Origin: Actinopolyspora biskrensis | Lineage (GTDB): Bacteria > Actinomycetota > Actinomycetes > Mycobacteriales > Pseudonocardiaceae | DNA length: 64,000 bases | Assembly: GCF_013408175.1 (NCBI RefSeq) | Contig: NZ_JACBYW010000005.1 | Coordinates: forward strand, 62,001 to 126,000 | Direction: 5' to 3' | In this document: positions 1 to 9,062 of the stretch, one piece after another | Layout of the letters: each line of letters begins with the position of its first letter | Position numbering within the stretch: the first letter of the stretch is position 1 | The notes under the pieces: generated by a model | The model's input: only the letters and a program-made list of their open reading frames with translations | What the model was told of the DNA's origin: nothing | The model's database searches: none | Made by a program: the position numbers and the translations under genes

Positions 1-534
1 CTGCTGATCGCGGGAGCGCTCACCACTCCGGTGCTGGGGATCGGCACCCGTACGGCCGCGACCCGGTACCTGGCCACTTACGCGCAGCTCAAGTGGCCGA
101 TCGTGACGGTGATGTCGGTGCTGGCCATCGCCTACGTCATGAACACTTCGGGGCAGACGGCCACGCTGGGCAACTGGATGGCGGCCGCGGGCGGCCTGTT
201 CGCGTTGATCTCGCCGGTGCTCGGCTGGCTGGGCGTCGCGGTGACGGGTTCGGACACCTCCTCCAACTCGCTGTTCGGTGCCCTGCAGGTGACGGCGGCG
301 AACAAAGCGGGGATCGACCCGGTGCTCGCCGCGGCCGCCAACGGTTCCGGCGGCGTGCTCGGCAAGATGATCTCGCCGCAGAATCTGGCCATCGCCGCGG
401 GAGCGGTGGGGATGACCGGCGGGGAAGGCGACATCTTCCGCAGGGTGCTGCCGTGGAGCCTCGGGTTCCTGGCCGTGATGTGCCTGCTGGTTTATCTGCA
501 GTCCACCCCGGTGCTGAGCTGGATGCTGCTGTGA
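1..534 (+). CDS. L-lactate permease, C-terminal part (truncated by window edge)
   Basis: The reading frame is open from base 1 and ends at a TGA at 532-534, so this is the last 177 residues of a longer membrane protein. It matches the C-terminal region of the LctP/LldP lactate permease family (normally about 550 residues), which imports L-lactate or glycolate with protons. The family signature stretch GSDTSSNSLFGALQ is visible near residues 83-96, followed by NGSGGVLGKMISPQNLAIA, which corresponds to the conserved SGGVMGKMISPQ segment. Several hydrophobic segments are consistent with the last membrane helices. The N-terminal part lies outside the window. I am confident of the family; the substrate is inferred from it. 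Confidence 0.88.
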   Translation: MLIAGALTTPVLGIGTRTAATRYLATYAQLKWPIVTVMSVLAIAYVMNTSGQTATLGNWMAAAGGLFALISPVLGWLGVAVTGSDTSSNSLFGALQVTAANKAGIDPVLAAAANGSGGVLGKMISPQNLAIAAGAVGMTGGEGDIFRRVLPWSLGFLAVMCLLVYLQSTPVLSWMLL

Positions 535-755
535 ACATCCGGCGGTTCGGCTGTCGCGGGCGGTGCCGACCGCGCAGGTGGTGGTTTCGGCTCCGCCCGC
601 GCCGGAAGAAGAACCCGCGGCGGTGCGAGTAGCCCGGGGAGGCGCCGGACTCACCTGCCGAGGGCGACACCCTCGCGAGCGTTCTCCATTGACTGTGACA
701 GTGTTGGTGTCACACTCTTCATGGAGGACCGCCGCAACGAGGAGGCACCCCACAC
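535..755 (+). promoter_or_regulatory. Putative promoter and operator of the fadA-fadB pair
   Basis: The 221 bp between the permease and the thiolase contain a perfect inverted repeat TGTGACA-N7-TGTCACA at 694-714. A TTGACT hexamer at 689-694 could be a -35 box, with a weak -10 near 711-716, so the repeat would sit on the promoter core. This geometry fits a TetR- or GntR-type repressor of a fatty-acid gene, but no such regulator gene adjoins it. An AGGAGG-like ribosome site precedes the ATG at 756. Confidence 0.4.
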
Positions 756-1973
756 ATGTCCGAGGCGTTTGTCTACGATGCGATCCGCACCCCGCGCGGT
801 CGCGGCAAGAAAACCGGTGCGCTGTACGGGACGAAACCCATCAGCCTCGTGGTCGGGCTCGTGGAGGAGCTGCGTCGCCGCCACCCGAACATGGATCCGG
901 AGGTGCTCGACGATCTGGTGCTCGGAGTCGTCACCCCGGTGGGTGATCAGGGTGGCGACATAGCCAAGTCGGCCGCGCTCGCCGCGGGGCTGCCGGAAAC
1001 GGTGAGCGGTGTCCAGCTCAACCGCTTCTGCGCCTCCGGGCTGGAAGCCGTGAACACCGCCGCCCAGAAGGTGCGCTCCGGCTGGGAGGACGCCGTGCTG
1101 GCGGGCGGGGTCGAGTCCATGTCCCGCATCCCGCTGGGCACCGACGGCGGAGCCTGGGCCATGGACCCCGAGACCAATCTCGACACCTCCTTCGTCCCGC
1201 AGGGGATCGGGGCCGACCTGATCGCGACCCTCGAGGGCTTCGACAGGGAGAAGGTGGACGCCTTCGCCGCGGAGTCCCAGACCCGCGCCGCCAAGGCCTG
1301 GGCGGACGGCCGCTTCTCCGAATCGGTCGTGCCGGTCACCGACCGCAACGGGATGACGGTGCTGGACCGCGACGAGCACGTGCGTCCGAGCACGACGGCC
1401 GAAGGGCTCGCCGGGCTGGAGCCCTCCTTCGCCGGGATCGGCGACATGGGCGGCTTCGACGCCGTCACGCTGCAGAAGTACCACTGGGTGGAGCGGATCG
1501 ACCACGTGCACACCCCGGGCAACTCCTCGGGCATCGTCGACGGTGCCGCGCTCACGCTGGTCGGGGGCAGGCAGTTCGGCGAACGGAGCGGAATGCGCCC
1601 ACGGGCGCGGATCGTCTCCGCCGCGCTGAGCGGGGCGGACCCGACGATCATGCTGACCGGCCCGGGACCCGCCGTGCGCAAGGCGCTGGGCAAGGCCGAA
1701 CTGGACATCGGGGACATCGACCTCGTCGAGATCAACGAGGCCTTCGCGGCGGTGCCGCTGAAGTTCATGAAGGACTTCGGAGTCCCGCATGAGAAGGTCA
1801 ACGTCAACGGCGGGGCGATCGCGATGGGCCACCCTCTCGGCGCCACGGGAGCGATGATCCTCGGCACGCTGGTCGACGAGCTCGAACGCCGCGGTCAGCG
1901 CTACGGACTGGCCACCCTGTGCATCGGGGGTGGCATGGGAATCGCCACGATCGTCGAACGAGTCACCGAGTGA
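756..1973 (+). CDS. fadA: Acetyl-CoA C-acyltransferase (thiolase), FadA type
   Basis: This 405-residue protein is a complete thiolase of normal family length. It cleaves 3-ketoacyl-CoA with CoA to acetyl-CoA and a shortened acyl-CoA, the last step of beta-oxidation in the cytosol. The acylated cysteine is in [11 protein letters not shown] (Cys92). The NEAFA motif, the GHPLGATGA histidine motif near residue 357 and the C-terminal LCIGGGMG cysteine motif are all present, so the active site looks intact. A GAGGAGG-like ribosome site lies just before the ATG. The gene is followed after about 150 bp by the FadB-type protein on the same strand, and the two together form the fatty-acid oxidation complex. 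A palindromic operator candidate lies upstream. Confidence 0.93.
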   Translation: MSEAFVYDAIRTPRGRGKKTGALYGTKPISLVVGLVEELRRRHPNMDPEVLDDLVLGVVTPVGDQGGDIAKSAALAAGLPETVSGVQLNRFCASGLEAVNTAAQKVRSGWEDAVLAGGVESMSRIPLGTDGGAWAMDPETNLDTSFVPQGIGADLIATLEGFDREKVDAFAAESQTRAAKAWADGRFSESVVPVTDRNGMTVLDRDEHVRPSTTAEGLAGLEPSFAGIGDMGGFDAVTLQKYHWVERIDHVHTPGNSSGIVDGAALTLVGGRQFGERSGMRPRARIVSAALSGADPTIMLTGPGPAVRKALGKAELDIGDIDLVEINEAFAAVPLKFMKDFGVPHEKVNVNGGAIAMGHPLGATGAMILGTLVDELERRGQRYGLATLCIGGGMGIATIVERVTE

Positions 1974-2126
1974 CGACCCCACGCCGGTGACCCCACGGTC
2001 ACCGCCGCCCCGTCACGAGCACCAGCAGCCCCGCCCGATTCGCGCGCCGATTCCCGCACCCAGGTGCGGAGTCGAGGCCGCGCTCGGCGCGGACCAGCCA
2101 ACTCCGAGTCTTCGAAGGACGGACCG

Positions 2127-4352
2127 ATGAGCGAACAGAGCACCATTCGCTGGGACGAGCCCGAGTCCGACGGCATCGTCGTACTCACCCTCGACGATCC
2201 CGAACAACAGGCCAACACCATGAACGAGCGCTACCTGCGCTCGATGGAGACGACGGTGCAGCGCCTGGAGGAGGAGCGCGACCGCGTCTCCGGCGTCGTG
2301 ATCACCTCGGCGAAGAGCACGTTCTTCGCCGGAGGGGACCTGCGCGAGCTGATCAAGGCGCGTCCGGAGAACGTGGACAGAACGGTCGAGACGAGCAACA
2401 CGGCCAAACAACAGCTGCGCAGGCTGGAAACGCTCGGGATCCCCGTGGTCGCCGCGCTCAACGGCACCGCGCTCGGCGGGGGGCTGGAGATCGCGCTCGG
2501 ATGCCACCACCGGATAGCGCTGGACGCCCCGAAGGCCCGCTTCGGCTTCCCCGAGGTGAGTCTCGGACTGCTGCCGGGAGCCGGTGGTGTCGTACGCACC
2601 GTGCGCATGCTCGGAATAGCCGACGCCCTGCTCGGGGTGCTCACCCAGGGACAGCGGCTGCGCCCGGGCAAGGCCCGCGATCTCGGTTTGATCGACGAGC
2701 TCGTCGAGGACACCGACACGCTGATGCGGCGTGCCAAGGAGTGGATCAGGGAGAACCCGGAGGCAAACCAGCCCTGGGACCGGAAGGGCTTCAAGGTACC
2801 CGGCGGAACTCCCTCCGACCCGAAGTTCGCCGCGAACCTGCCCGCCTTCCCGGCCAACCTGCGCAAGCAGCTCAAGGGAGCGGACCTGCCCGCCCCGAAG
2901 AACATCCTCTGCGCCGCGGTGGAGGGTGCCCAGGTGGACGTGGACACCGCGCTCACGATCGAGGGGCGCTACTTCGTCGAGCTGCTCTGCGGGCAGACCT
3001 CCAAGAACATGAGCAAGGCGTTCTTCTTCGATCTCGACCACGTCAACTCGGGCGGGAGCAGGCCGGGACAACAGCCCGAGTGGTCGGCGCGGAAGGTGGC
3101 CGTGCTGGGGGGCGGCATGATGGGCGCCGGAATCGCCCACGTCTGCGCCAAGGCGGGCATGGAGGTCGTGCTCAAGGACGTGTCCGCGGCCTCGGCCGCG
3201 AAGGGCAAGGAGTACTCGGCCGGAGTGCTCGAGAAGGATCTCGGGAAGGGCCGGATCACCGAGCGGGAACGCGACGAGGTGCTCGGCAGGATCACCCCGA
3301 CCGAAAGCGGTGACCAGCTCGCCGGGTGCGATCTGGTGATCGAGGCGGTCTTCGAGGACCCCGAGGTCAAGCACCGGGTTTACGCCGAGGCGGAGCAGTG
3401 GATCTCGGAGGACGCGCTGATCGCGTCCAACACCTCCACGCTGCCGATCACCGACCTCGCGGAGGGGGTGAGCAGGCGGGAGGACTTCATCGGCCTGCAC
3501 TTCTTCTCCCCGGTGGACAAGATGCCGCTGGTCGAGATCATCCGGGGCGAGCGGACCGGGGACGAGGCCCTGGCCAAGGCCTTCGACGTCGTCCGGCAGA
3601 TCAACAAGACCCCGATAGTGGTCCAGGACAGCAGGGGGTTCTTCACCAGCCGGGTGATCGGGACCTTCCTGAACGAGGGCGTCGCGATGCTGGGCGAGGG
3701 GGTGTCGGCCGCTTCGGTCGAGCAGGCTTCCGCGCAGGCGGGCTTCCCCGCCCCGGTGCTGCAGCTTTTCGACGAGCTCACCCTGACGCTGCCCCGCAAG
3801 ATCAGGGACGAGTCGAAGCGGGCGGTCGAGTCCGCCGGTGGCACGTGGACCGGGCACCCGGCCGATTCGGTGCTGGACAGGATGGTCGACGAGTTCGACC
3901 GCAGGGGACGTTCCTCCGGGGCCGGGTTCTACGAGTACTCCGCGGACGGCGAGCGCCTCGGCCTGTGGAACGGGCTCGCCGAGCACTTCGCAGCGGGCAG
4001 CACGGACCCGTCCGAGATCTCCTTCACCGATCTGAAGGAACGCATGCTGTTCGTGCAGGCGCTGGAGACCGTGAGGTGCCTGGACGAGGGAGTGCTCACC
4101 TCCGTGCCGGACGCCAACATCGGGTCGATCTTCGGGATCGGTTTCCCGCCGGCGACCGGGGGAGTCGTGCAGTACATGAACGGCTACCCGGGAGGGCTGC
4201 GCGGTTTCGTGGAGCGCTGTCGGCAACTCTCCGCGCGCTACGGCACCAGGTTCGAGCCCCCGGCCTCGCTGGTCGCCAAGGCGGAGTCCGGTGAGGTCTT
4301 CGACGTCGGGGAGCCCGACACCGAAGTGGTTTCGGCCACCGCTGGTGTTTGA
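2127..4352 (+). CDS. fadB: Multifunctional enoyl-CoA hydratase / 3-hydroxyacyl-CoA dehydrogenase
   Basis: The 741-residue protein carries out the two middle steps of beta-oxidation. An N-terminal crotonase domain (about residues 10-200) has the oxyanion-hole and glutamate motifs GTALGGGLEIALG and FPEVSLGLLPGAGG. A NAD-binding 3-hydroxyacyl-CoA dehydrogenase domain follows, with the dinucleotide fold VAVLGGGMMGAGIAHV near residue 325 and the catalytic histidine stretch GLHFFSPVDKMPLVEII, then the helical C-terminal dimerisation domains. I chose the ATG at 2127 because it has GAAGGACGG just upstream and begins the conserved sequence; longer in-frame extensions look non-coding. It partners the thiolase upstream. 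A strong hairpin terminator follows at 4526-4559. Confidence 0.93.
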   Translation: MSEQSTIRWDEPESDGIVVLTLDDPEQQANTMNERYLRSMETTVQRLEEERDRVSGVVITSAKSTFFAGGDLRELIKARPENVDRTVETSNTAKQQLRRLETLGIPVVAALNGTALGGGLEIALGCHHRIALDAPKARFGFPEVSLGLLPGAGGVVRTVRMLGIADALLGVLTQGQRLRPGKARDLGLIDELVEDTDTLMRRAKEWIRENPEANQPWDRKGFKVPGGTPSDPKFAANLPAFPANLRKQLKGADLPAPKNILCAAVEGAQVDVDTALTIEGRYFVELLCGQTSKNMSKAFFFDLDHVNSGGSRPGQQPEWSARKVAVLGGGMMGAGIAHVCAKAGMEVVLKDVSAASAAKGKEYSAGVLEKDLGKGRITERERDEVLGRITPTESGDQLAGCDLVIEAVFEDPEVKHRVYAEAEQWISEDALIASNTSTLPITDLAEGVSRREDFIGLHFFSPVDKMPLVEIIRGERTGDEALAKAFDVVRQINKTPIVVQDSRGFFTSRVIGTFLNEGVAMLGEGVSAASVEQASAQAGFPAPVLQLFDELTLTLPRKIRDESKRAVESAGGTWTGHPADSVLDRMVDEFDRRGRSSGAGFYEYSADGERLGLWNGLAEHFAAGSTDPSEISFTDLKERMLFVQALETVRCLDEGVLTSVPDANIGSIFGIGFPPATGGVVQYMNGYPGGLRGFVERCRQLSARYGTRFEPPASLVAKAESGEVFDVGEPDTEVVSATAGV

Positions 4353-4409
4353 GTTCGGCGGTGCCGGTTGCTTGGTGGGCCGTTTGACCGGGAGTTCCTG
4401 CCTGGGAGT

Positions 4410-4458
4410 CGGCGGTGCCGGTGACTCAGGCTGAAGCGCTCGCGTCGGATGGAGCCCT
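4410..4458 (+). repeat. Intergenic repeat, module B, copy 1
   Basis: This is one of five related stretches of about 50 bp reading roughly GGTGCCGGTGACTCAGGCT then AAGCGC, GCGTYGG and GGAGCCC. The other copies are at 8922, 15481, 27191 and 29089. It is preceded at 4355-4386 by a 32 bp stretch that is 30/32 identical to 15343-15374. It sits directly after the stop of the fadB-type gene. Confidence 0.6.
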
Positions 4459-4525
4459 TCGGTGGGAAGTTTCGGCGTCGAAAGGGGCGAAACTCCGGAC
4501 ATCCGTTGCGAGGGCGGACGAGCGA

Positions 4526-4559
4526 GCTCGGGCGCGGACTTCGCCGTCCGCGCCCGAGC
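4526..4559. terminator. Bidirectional hairpin terminator
   Basis: A perfect 14 bp stem (GCTCGGGCGCGGAC paired with its complement) closes a 6-base loop. It lies between the convergent fadB-type gene and the secreted-protein gene. There is no U-tract, which is common in actinomycetes. Confidence 0.75.
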
Positions 4560-4578
4560 GTTTCGCCCGGTGGTTCCC

Positions 4579-5445
4579 TCAGTTCATCGTTCCCGCGGAA
4601 CGCAGCACGTCGCCCACGGGCAGCGTGCGTTCGCCGAGGCTGGTGCCCTCACCCATGGAAAGGGTTTCGGAAGGGTTCTTCACCAGACCGGTGACCGCGT
4701 CGCGCACGGCCCCGGAGGGGTTGTCGTCCAGCTCGCGAACAGCGGGCACCTGCTTCGCGGCCGGGACCACGTGTCCCACCTCGGGCAGCTCGACCGGTTT
4801 CTGCGAGGTGCTCAGCGTGGACTCGCTCGCTGCCCGGGCGAGGGCGCCCACCGGGTTGGTCAGCGGCTTGGCCTCGTAGCCCTGGGCGATGGTGGCGTCC
4901 ACGGCGGTGTCGGCGGCGGACATGCCCTCGTGGCTCGAACCACGCGGGCCGACCTCGGCGTTGAGCAGTTCGCCCTCGTCGCTCTTGCTCTTCAGGACGC
5001 CGGTGTTCTCGGGCCGCACGTTGACCCCGACCTCGGGCCGGGTCTTGCTCAGCTGGTTGACCTTCTTCGCGGCGGTCCCGACCTGGCCGAGCAGCCTGCT
5101 CGCCTCGCCGGACTCCAGCGCGGGCTCCTTGTCGCGCACCTCGTTGGCCAGGCCGTGGCTCGTCCTGGTTATCTCCTTGCCGACCTCCTTGAAGAGGTTC
5201 GGCGCGTTCGCGTGCAGTGTGGCGTCCGCACAGGGCACCTTCTCCTGTCCGGGAACACCGGGGTTCTGGCAGGTGTCGATCGGGGCGGTGAAGCCGATCT
5301 CGTCGGGTACCTGTGAGAGGTCCGGCTTGGTGAGGTCCGGCGTCGTGGGCTCCGGAGAGTCGGCCGTGGCCGTCCCCGCTCCGACTGCGGCGAACCCCGC
5401 GGCCACAACAACAGCGTTCAACGTGCGCGTGGTCCAGGGGCGCAA
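4579..5445 (-). CDS. Secreted protein of unknown function
   Basis: I do not recognise this 288-residue protein. The TTG at 5445 was chosen because AAGGAG lies eight bases upstream and because it opens a standard Sec signal peptide: a basic start (RPWTTRT), a hydrophobic core, and a likely cleavage after GTATA, giving a mature N-terminus DSPEPTTP. The mature protein is acidic and low in hydrophobic segments. It has one cysteine pair (IDTCQNPG and VPCADATL) that could form a disulphide, and then long helix-prone stretches. Proteins like this are typical abundant exported proteins of actinomycetes. It is monocistronic, with a shared terminator downstream. No enzymatic motif is visible. Confidence 0.75.
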   Translation of the reverse strand: MRPWTTRTLNAVVVAAGFAAVGAGTATADSPEPTTPDLTKPDLSQVPDEIGFTAPIDTCQNPGVPGQEKVPCADATLHANAPNLFKEVGKEITRTSHGLANEVRDKEPALESGEASRLLGQVGTAAKKVNQLSKTRPEVGVNVRPENTGVLKSKSDEGELLNAEVGPRGSSHEGMSAADTAVDATIAQGYEAKPLTNPVGALARAASESTLSTSQKPVELPEVGHVVPAAKQVPAVRELDDNPSGAVRDAVTGLVKNPSETLSMGEGTSLGERTLPVGDVLRSAGTMN

Positions 5446-5593
5446 GATCAGTACTCCTTGAAATCCGAGGTAACGGGCTTGGTCATCGACACGCCGAGAC
5501 CACATCGACCGGAAAGGCGTGTTCGGGCGTGACAATCGACCTACGCGCTCGCATCGGAAGTACCGTTGGCGATCTTGAGCTGTTATTGGCCTC

Positions 5594-6247
5594 TTACCCC
5601 TGATCGTGTGAGCCCGAGGCGGGGTCGTCCTTCTGGGCCAGTTCTCCCGAGAGGCTCGGCCAGATCAGCGCCATCAGGTGGTCGGTGACCGTTTCGGGGG
5701 TGATCTCCGGGCGGTTCTCCCGCCACAGCGCCATTCGCTCGCAGGCACCTATGATCGCTTCGGCGAAGGCCTCCAGGCGGGACTCCTCGGTCTCCGGTAG
5801 CGAGCTGCGCAGCATGTTCGCCGTGAAGTCGACCTGCTGCCTGCGAATGGCCTCCAGTTCGGTGTCCAGTCCCGTGCCGGGAACGGCCGACTCGTTGCGG
5901 AGCAGCGCCCAGGACTGCGCGTGCCCCTCGCCGAAGCGGAAGAAGGCGAGCAGGCCGTCGTGCAGCAGTTGCTCCGGATCGCTCGCGCTGGCGGCCGCGG
6001 CCGAGGTGCACTCCAGCAGTTCCCGCTTGGCCCGCTCCAGGCAGGCCAGCAGCAGCCCTTCCTTGGAACCGAAGTACTCGTAGAGCATCGGTTTGGACAG
6101 CCCGACCCGCTGTGCGATGTCGTCCATCGACGCAGCCTGGTATCCGCGGGTGGCGAACACCTCCTCGGCGGTTTCCAGGATCTGCTGCTCCCGCTCGGCT
6201 CTGGACATCCGTTTGCGACCGGAAGTGGGTTGCTGGGAGATCTCCAC
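5594..6247 (-). CDS. TetR-family transcriptional regulator
   Basis: The 217-residue protein has a classical TetR N-terminal helix-turn-helix: ILETAEEVFATRGYQAASMD followed by DIAQRVGLSKPMLYEYFGSKEG (residues about 25-70), then a helical ligand-binding domain. Two GTG starts are possible; 6247 has an AGGG at suitable distance, while 6256 would add three residues. It is divergent from the Baeyer-Villiger monooxygenase gene, and the 86 bp between them contain overlapping CTACT/AGTAG palindromes. It therefore most likely represses the monooxygenase and itself, and is relieved by the ketone substrate or a related lipid. The ligand is unknown. Confidence 0.88.
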   Translation of the reverse strand: MEISQQPTSGRKRMSRAEREQQILETAEEVFATRGYQAASMDDIAQRVGLSKPMLYEYFGSKEGLLLACLERAKRELLECTSAAAASASDPEQLLHDGLLAFFRFGEGHAQSWALLRNESAVPGTGLDTELEAIRRQQVDFTANMLRSSLPETEESRLEAFAEAIIGACERMALWRENRPEITPETVTDHLMALIWPSLSGELAQKDDPASGSHDQG

Positions 6248-6267
6248 GAAAATCACCCTACCGCAAG

Positions 6268-6296
6268 TAACCCTACTCGTAGTAGCCTACTGGTTA
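6268..6296. promoter_or_regulatory. Putative TetR operator between regulator and monooxygenase
   Basis: CTACTCGTAGTAG (6273-6285) is an inverted repeat around a 3 bp centre, and AGTAGCCTACT (6281-6291) is a second, overlapping one. TAACC (6268-6272) and GGTTA (6292-6296) flank them. The stretch is AT-richer than its surroundings and lies in the divergent promoter region, as expected for an autoregulatory TetR operator. Confidence 0.55.
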
Positions 6297-6333
6297 GTAA
6301 GATCACAGCGCTCGACTCGGGAGGTATCGGGGG

Positions 6334-7830
6334 ATGGGTAAGCGACAGCGGGAACAGCACCGGCACGACACCTCCGTCGTCATCGTCGGAAGCGGATTCT
6401 CCGGGCTCGGCACCGCGATCCGGTTGAAGAAGGAAGGCGTTCACGACTTCGTCCTGCTGGAGAAATCGGACGACCTCGGCGGGACCTGGCGGGACAACAC
6501 GTATCCGGGCTGCGCCTGTGACGTCCCCTCGTTGATGTACTCCTTCTCCTTCGAGCAGAACCCCGACTGGTCGAGGATGTTCGCCGAACAGGGTGAGATC
6601 GAGGAGTACCTGCGGCGCTGCGTCGACAAGCACGGGGTGCACGAGCACATCCACTACGGCGTCGAGTTCACCGGCGCCGAGTGGGACGAGGACGGGCACG
6701 AGTGGCACGTGTCCACGGCCGACGGGACCGAATACGTCGCCAGGGCGCTGGTTTCCGGGCTTGGTGCGCTGCACATCCCGAACTACCCCGAGCTGCCCGG
6801 CCTGGAGAGGTTCCAGGGGGAGAGCTTCCACTCCGCGGACTGGAACCACGACTACGACCTCACGGACAAGCGCGTCGCGGTGGTGGGCACCGGTGCGAGT
6901 GCCATCCAGTTCGTCCCCAAGGTGGCCGAGGAGGTCTCGAAGCTGAACCTGTTCCAGCGGACCCCGCCGTGGATCCAGCCCAAACCCGACCGCCCGCTGT
7001 CCGAGCGGGTGCAGCGTGCTTTCCGCAGGGTTCCCCTGCTGCAGCGCGCGGTGCGGTTCGCCATCTACATGACCCTCGAGTTCCGCTCGGTCGCCGTGCT
7101 GCGGGAACCACGTCTGCAGCGGATATCGCAGTGGATGGCCAAACGGTTCATCCGCAAGCAGGTGCACGACAGGAAGACCCGCGAGGCCGTCACCCCCGAC
7201 TACGCCATGGGCTGCAAGCGCATTCTGCTGTCCAGCGACTTCTACCCCGCGCTCAACCAGTCCAACGTGGAGCTCAACACCAGCGGGGTGACCGAGGTCC
7301 GCGAGAACTCGGTGGTCGACGGCGAGGGGGTCGAGCACCCGGTGGACGCGATCATCTTCGGTACCGGCTTCCACGTCACCGACGCGTTCGACCACCTGTC
7401 GATCGTGGGCCGCGGCGGGCGCAAGTTGCAGGACGCGTGGAAGGACGGCATGGAGGCGCACAAGGGGATAACCGTCTCCGGCTTCCCCAACCTGTACTTC
7501 CTGCTCGGACCGAACACGGGTCTCGGGCACAACTCGGTCGTGTTCATGATCGAGTGCCAGATCAACTACGTGCTCAGCATCCTCCGCCCCATGCTGCGCG
7601 GCGAGTTCACCCAGGCCGACGTGCGGCAGTCGGCGCAGAACGAGTTCAACTCGCGGATCCAGTCGCGTCTCAAGGGAGCGGTGTGGTCCGCGGGAGGCTG
7701 CCAGAGCTGGTACCTGGACGAGAACGGCGTGAACCGGACCCTGTGGCCGGGCTTCACCTGGAACTACTGGTGGCAGACACGCAAGGCCGATCCCAAGGAC
7801 TACGAGATTCAGCGCGCGGGGGCACGTTGA
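6334..7830 (+). CDS. Flavin-containing Baeyer-Villiger monooxygenase
   Basis: The 498-residue protein oxygenates ketones or aldehydes to esters using FAD, NADPH and O2. It has the FAD-binding GxGxSG motif (VGSGFSGLG, residues 19-26), the GTWRDNTYPG segment typical of these enzymes, the complete Baeyer-Villiger fingerprint FxGxxxHxxxW as FQGESFHSADW near residues 160-170, and the NADPH-binding motif VVGTGASAIQ. The FGTGFH segment near the C-terminal third is the usual end of the second Rossmann fold. Its length is normal. It is divergently paired with a TetR regulator. The natural substrate cannot be told from sequence; ketone or steroid-like substrates are typical of the family. Confidence 0.9.
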   Translation: MGKRQREQHRHDTSVVIVGSGFSGLGTAIRLKKEGVHDFVLLEKSDDLGGTWRDNTYPGCACDVPSLMYSFSFEQNPDWSRMFAEQGEIEEYLRRCVDKHGVHEHIHYGVEFTGAEWDEDGHEWHVSTADGTEYVARALVSGLGALHIPNYPELPGLERFQGESFHSADWNHDYDLTDKRVAVVGTGASAIQFVPKVAEEVSKLNLFQRTPPWIQPKPDRPLSERVQRAFRRVPLLQRAVRFAIYMTLEFRSVAVLREPRLQRISQWMAKRFIRKQVHDRKTREAVTPDYAMGCKRILLSSDFYPALNQSNVELNTSGVTEVRENSVVDGEGVEHPVDAIIFGTGFHVTDAFDHLSIVGRGGRKLQDAWKDGMEAHKGITVSGFPNLYFLLGPNTGLGHNSVVFMIECQINYVLSILRPMLRGEFTQADVRQSAQNEFNSRIQSRLKGAVWSAGGCQSWYLDENGVNRTLWPGFTWNYWWQTRKADPKDYEIQRAGAR

Positions 7831-8011
7831 GCATTCGCACGGACGTTCGATAAACTCGCGTCGTCAGTTCGTGTGAGCCCATTTCGGCAAACTCGCACGC
7901 CGCCGCCCGGCGGAGTGGATTCCGTGAGTCGCCGCACTCCGGGATCCACCGGCGTTCGGAGGTTCCGGCGGCTGTCGCGGGCGAATGTCGTTGTCCACTC
8001 GGGGGAAGCCG

Positions 8012-8893
8012 ATGTCCGAGGCCCGTGCGCTGTCGTCCGAACAGATTCACGGTCTCCGTGAGGAACTGGATAACGGGACCACGCCGACCGTCTGGTTCAC
8101 CTCTTCGGCCGTCGGCGTGGACGCCGAGCGCTCCGGCAAGGTCGTGTCCATGGACGAACCGGCCGAGGGCGAATTCCTGCAGGTGCGCCCAGCGGGCTCC
8201 AAGGACGTGCTCTCGTTCTCGGCGGCCGAGGTGACCCTGGACAAGCCCGCGCGCAAGCGCAAGGACAAGAGCTCCGGGCAGGCGAAGGACTCCGGGCGGC
8301 CGGCGGCGAAGAGCTCGGCGCGGAAGGAGTCCGGGAGCTCGGGGTCCGGTGGTGCGGCGGCAGCTTCCACGAGCGGTGGCTCCGCGGCGGCCAAGTCCGC
8401 GACGGCCGGTTCTCCCGGCTCCTCGCCGGCGGGGGCCTCGACGTCCGGGGCCTCGGCCGATTCGGGAGGTTCCACCGGATCCGCGAGCGGGCGGGGGAGT
8501 GGCTCGGCCGGTGCGGGACGCAACACCGCGGGCGCCTCCTCCGAGCGGTCGGGAGGGAACGAGGCGGCCGGGACCAAACGTTCGAGCACCTCCCGGAGCG
8601 GTGGCGCGGCGGCCAAGAGCGGATCCAGCCGCACCACGGGGGCCTCGGTGACCATGATCGCCGGCTCGAACGGGCAGTGGATGGTCGAGGTGAGCAACGG
8701 CAAGAAGCGGGTGCTGCGCCCCACCGAGATCCCCGCCTCGGCGGTGGGGCAGGCCGCCAAGGCGTTGCACGAGGACGTGGCCGCGGCGGTGGAGCCCCTG
8801 CTCGAAGCGGAACGGGAGCACCAGCGGGCCCGGGTCGAGCAACTGCAGCGCGAGCTCGAGGAAGCTCAGCGCAAGTTGAACGAACTCACTTGA
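8012..8893 (+). CDS. Actinobacterial low-complexity protein (DUF6319-like)
   Basis: The 293-residue protein has three parts. An N-terminal domain (about 1-75) begins SEARALSSEQIHGLREELDN and contains SGKVVSMDEPAEGEFLQVRP. A long Ala/Ser/Gly-rich low-complexity middle (about 80-215) carries scattered Lys and Arg. A C-terminal domain has a NGQWMVEVSNGKKRVLRPTE segment and a coiled coil rich in Glu and Gln at the very end. From memory this resembles the actinobacterial family annotated DUF6319; the function is unknown. The ATG at 8012 has GGGGGAAG upstream. The basic, disordered middle and terminal coiled coil would suit a nucleic-acid or nucleoid associated role, but that is speculation. Confidence 0.7.
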   Translation: MSEARALSSEQIHGLREELDNGTTPTVWFTSSAVGVDAERSGKVVSMDEPAEGEFLQVRPAGSKDVLSFSAAEVTLDKPARKRKDKSSGQAKDSGRPAAKSSARKESGSSGSGGAAAASTSGGSAAAKSATAGSPGSSPAGASTSGASADSGGSTGSASGRGSGSAGAGRNTAGASSERSGGNEAAGTKRSSTSRSGGAAAKSGSSRTTGASVTMIAGSNGQWMVEVSNGKKRVLRPTEIPASAVGQAAKALHEDVAAAVEPLLEAEREHQRARVEQLQRELEEAQRKLNELT

Positions 8894-8921
8894 CGGAGAG
8901 TGCTCAGCTCGGTTTGCTCGC

Positions 8922-8969
8922 GGCGGTGCCGGTGACGCAGGCTCAGAGCACCTGCGTTGGAGTGGAGAC
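8922..8969 (+). repeat. Intergenic repeat, module B, copy 2
   Basis: Begins GGCGGTGCCGGTGACGCAGG and continues with AGAGCACCTGCGTTGGAG. It matches the copy at 4410 and the others at 15481, 27191 and 29089. It lies between the DUF6319-like gene and the 3' end of pxpC. Confidence 0.55.
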
Positions 8970-9062
8970 TTTTTCGGGGACTCGGTCTGCGTGGCTGACC
9001 GGGTAGTCGGCACGTGAGTCGGAGCCTTGGGAGTGCTGGACCGCTGGCGAGTAGCGACCGAG

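Noticed and set aside
651-1982. 443-codon open frame opposite the thiolase
   Set aside because: Antisense shadow; the thiolase motifs are unambiguous.
2013-4502. 829-codon open frame on the minus strand opposite fadB
   Set aside because: It is the antisense shadow of a well-supported gene in GC-rich DNA. Its translation is rich in Arg, Gly, Leu and Val without family motifs, and it runs across gene boundaries.
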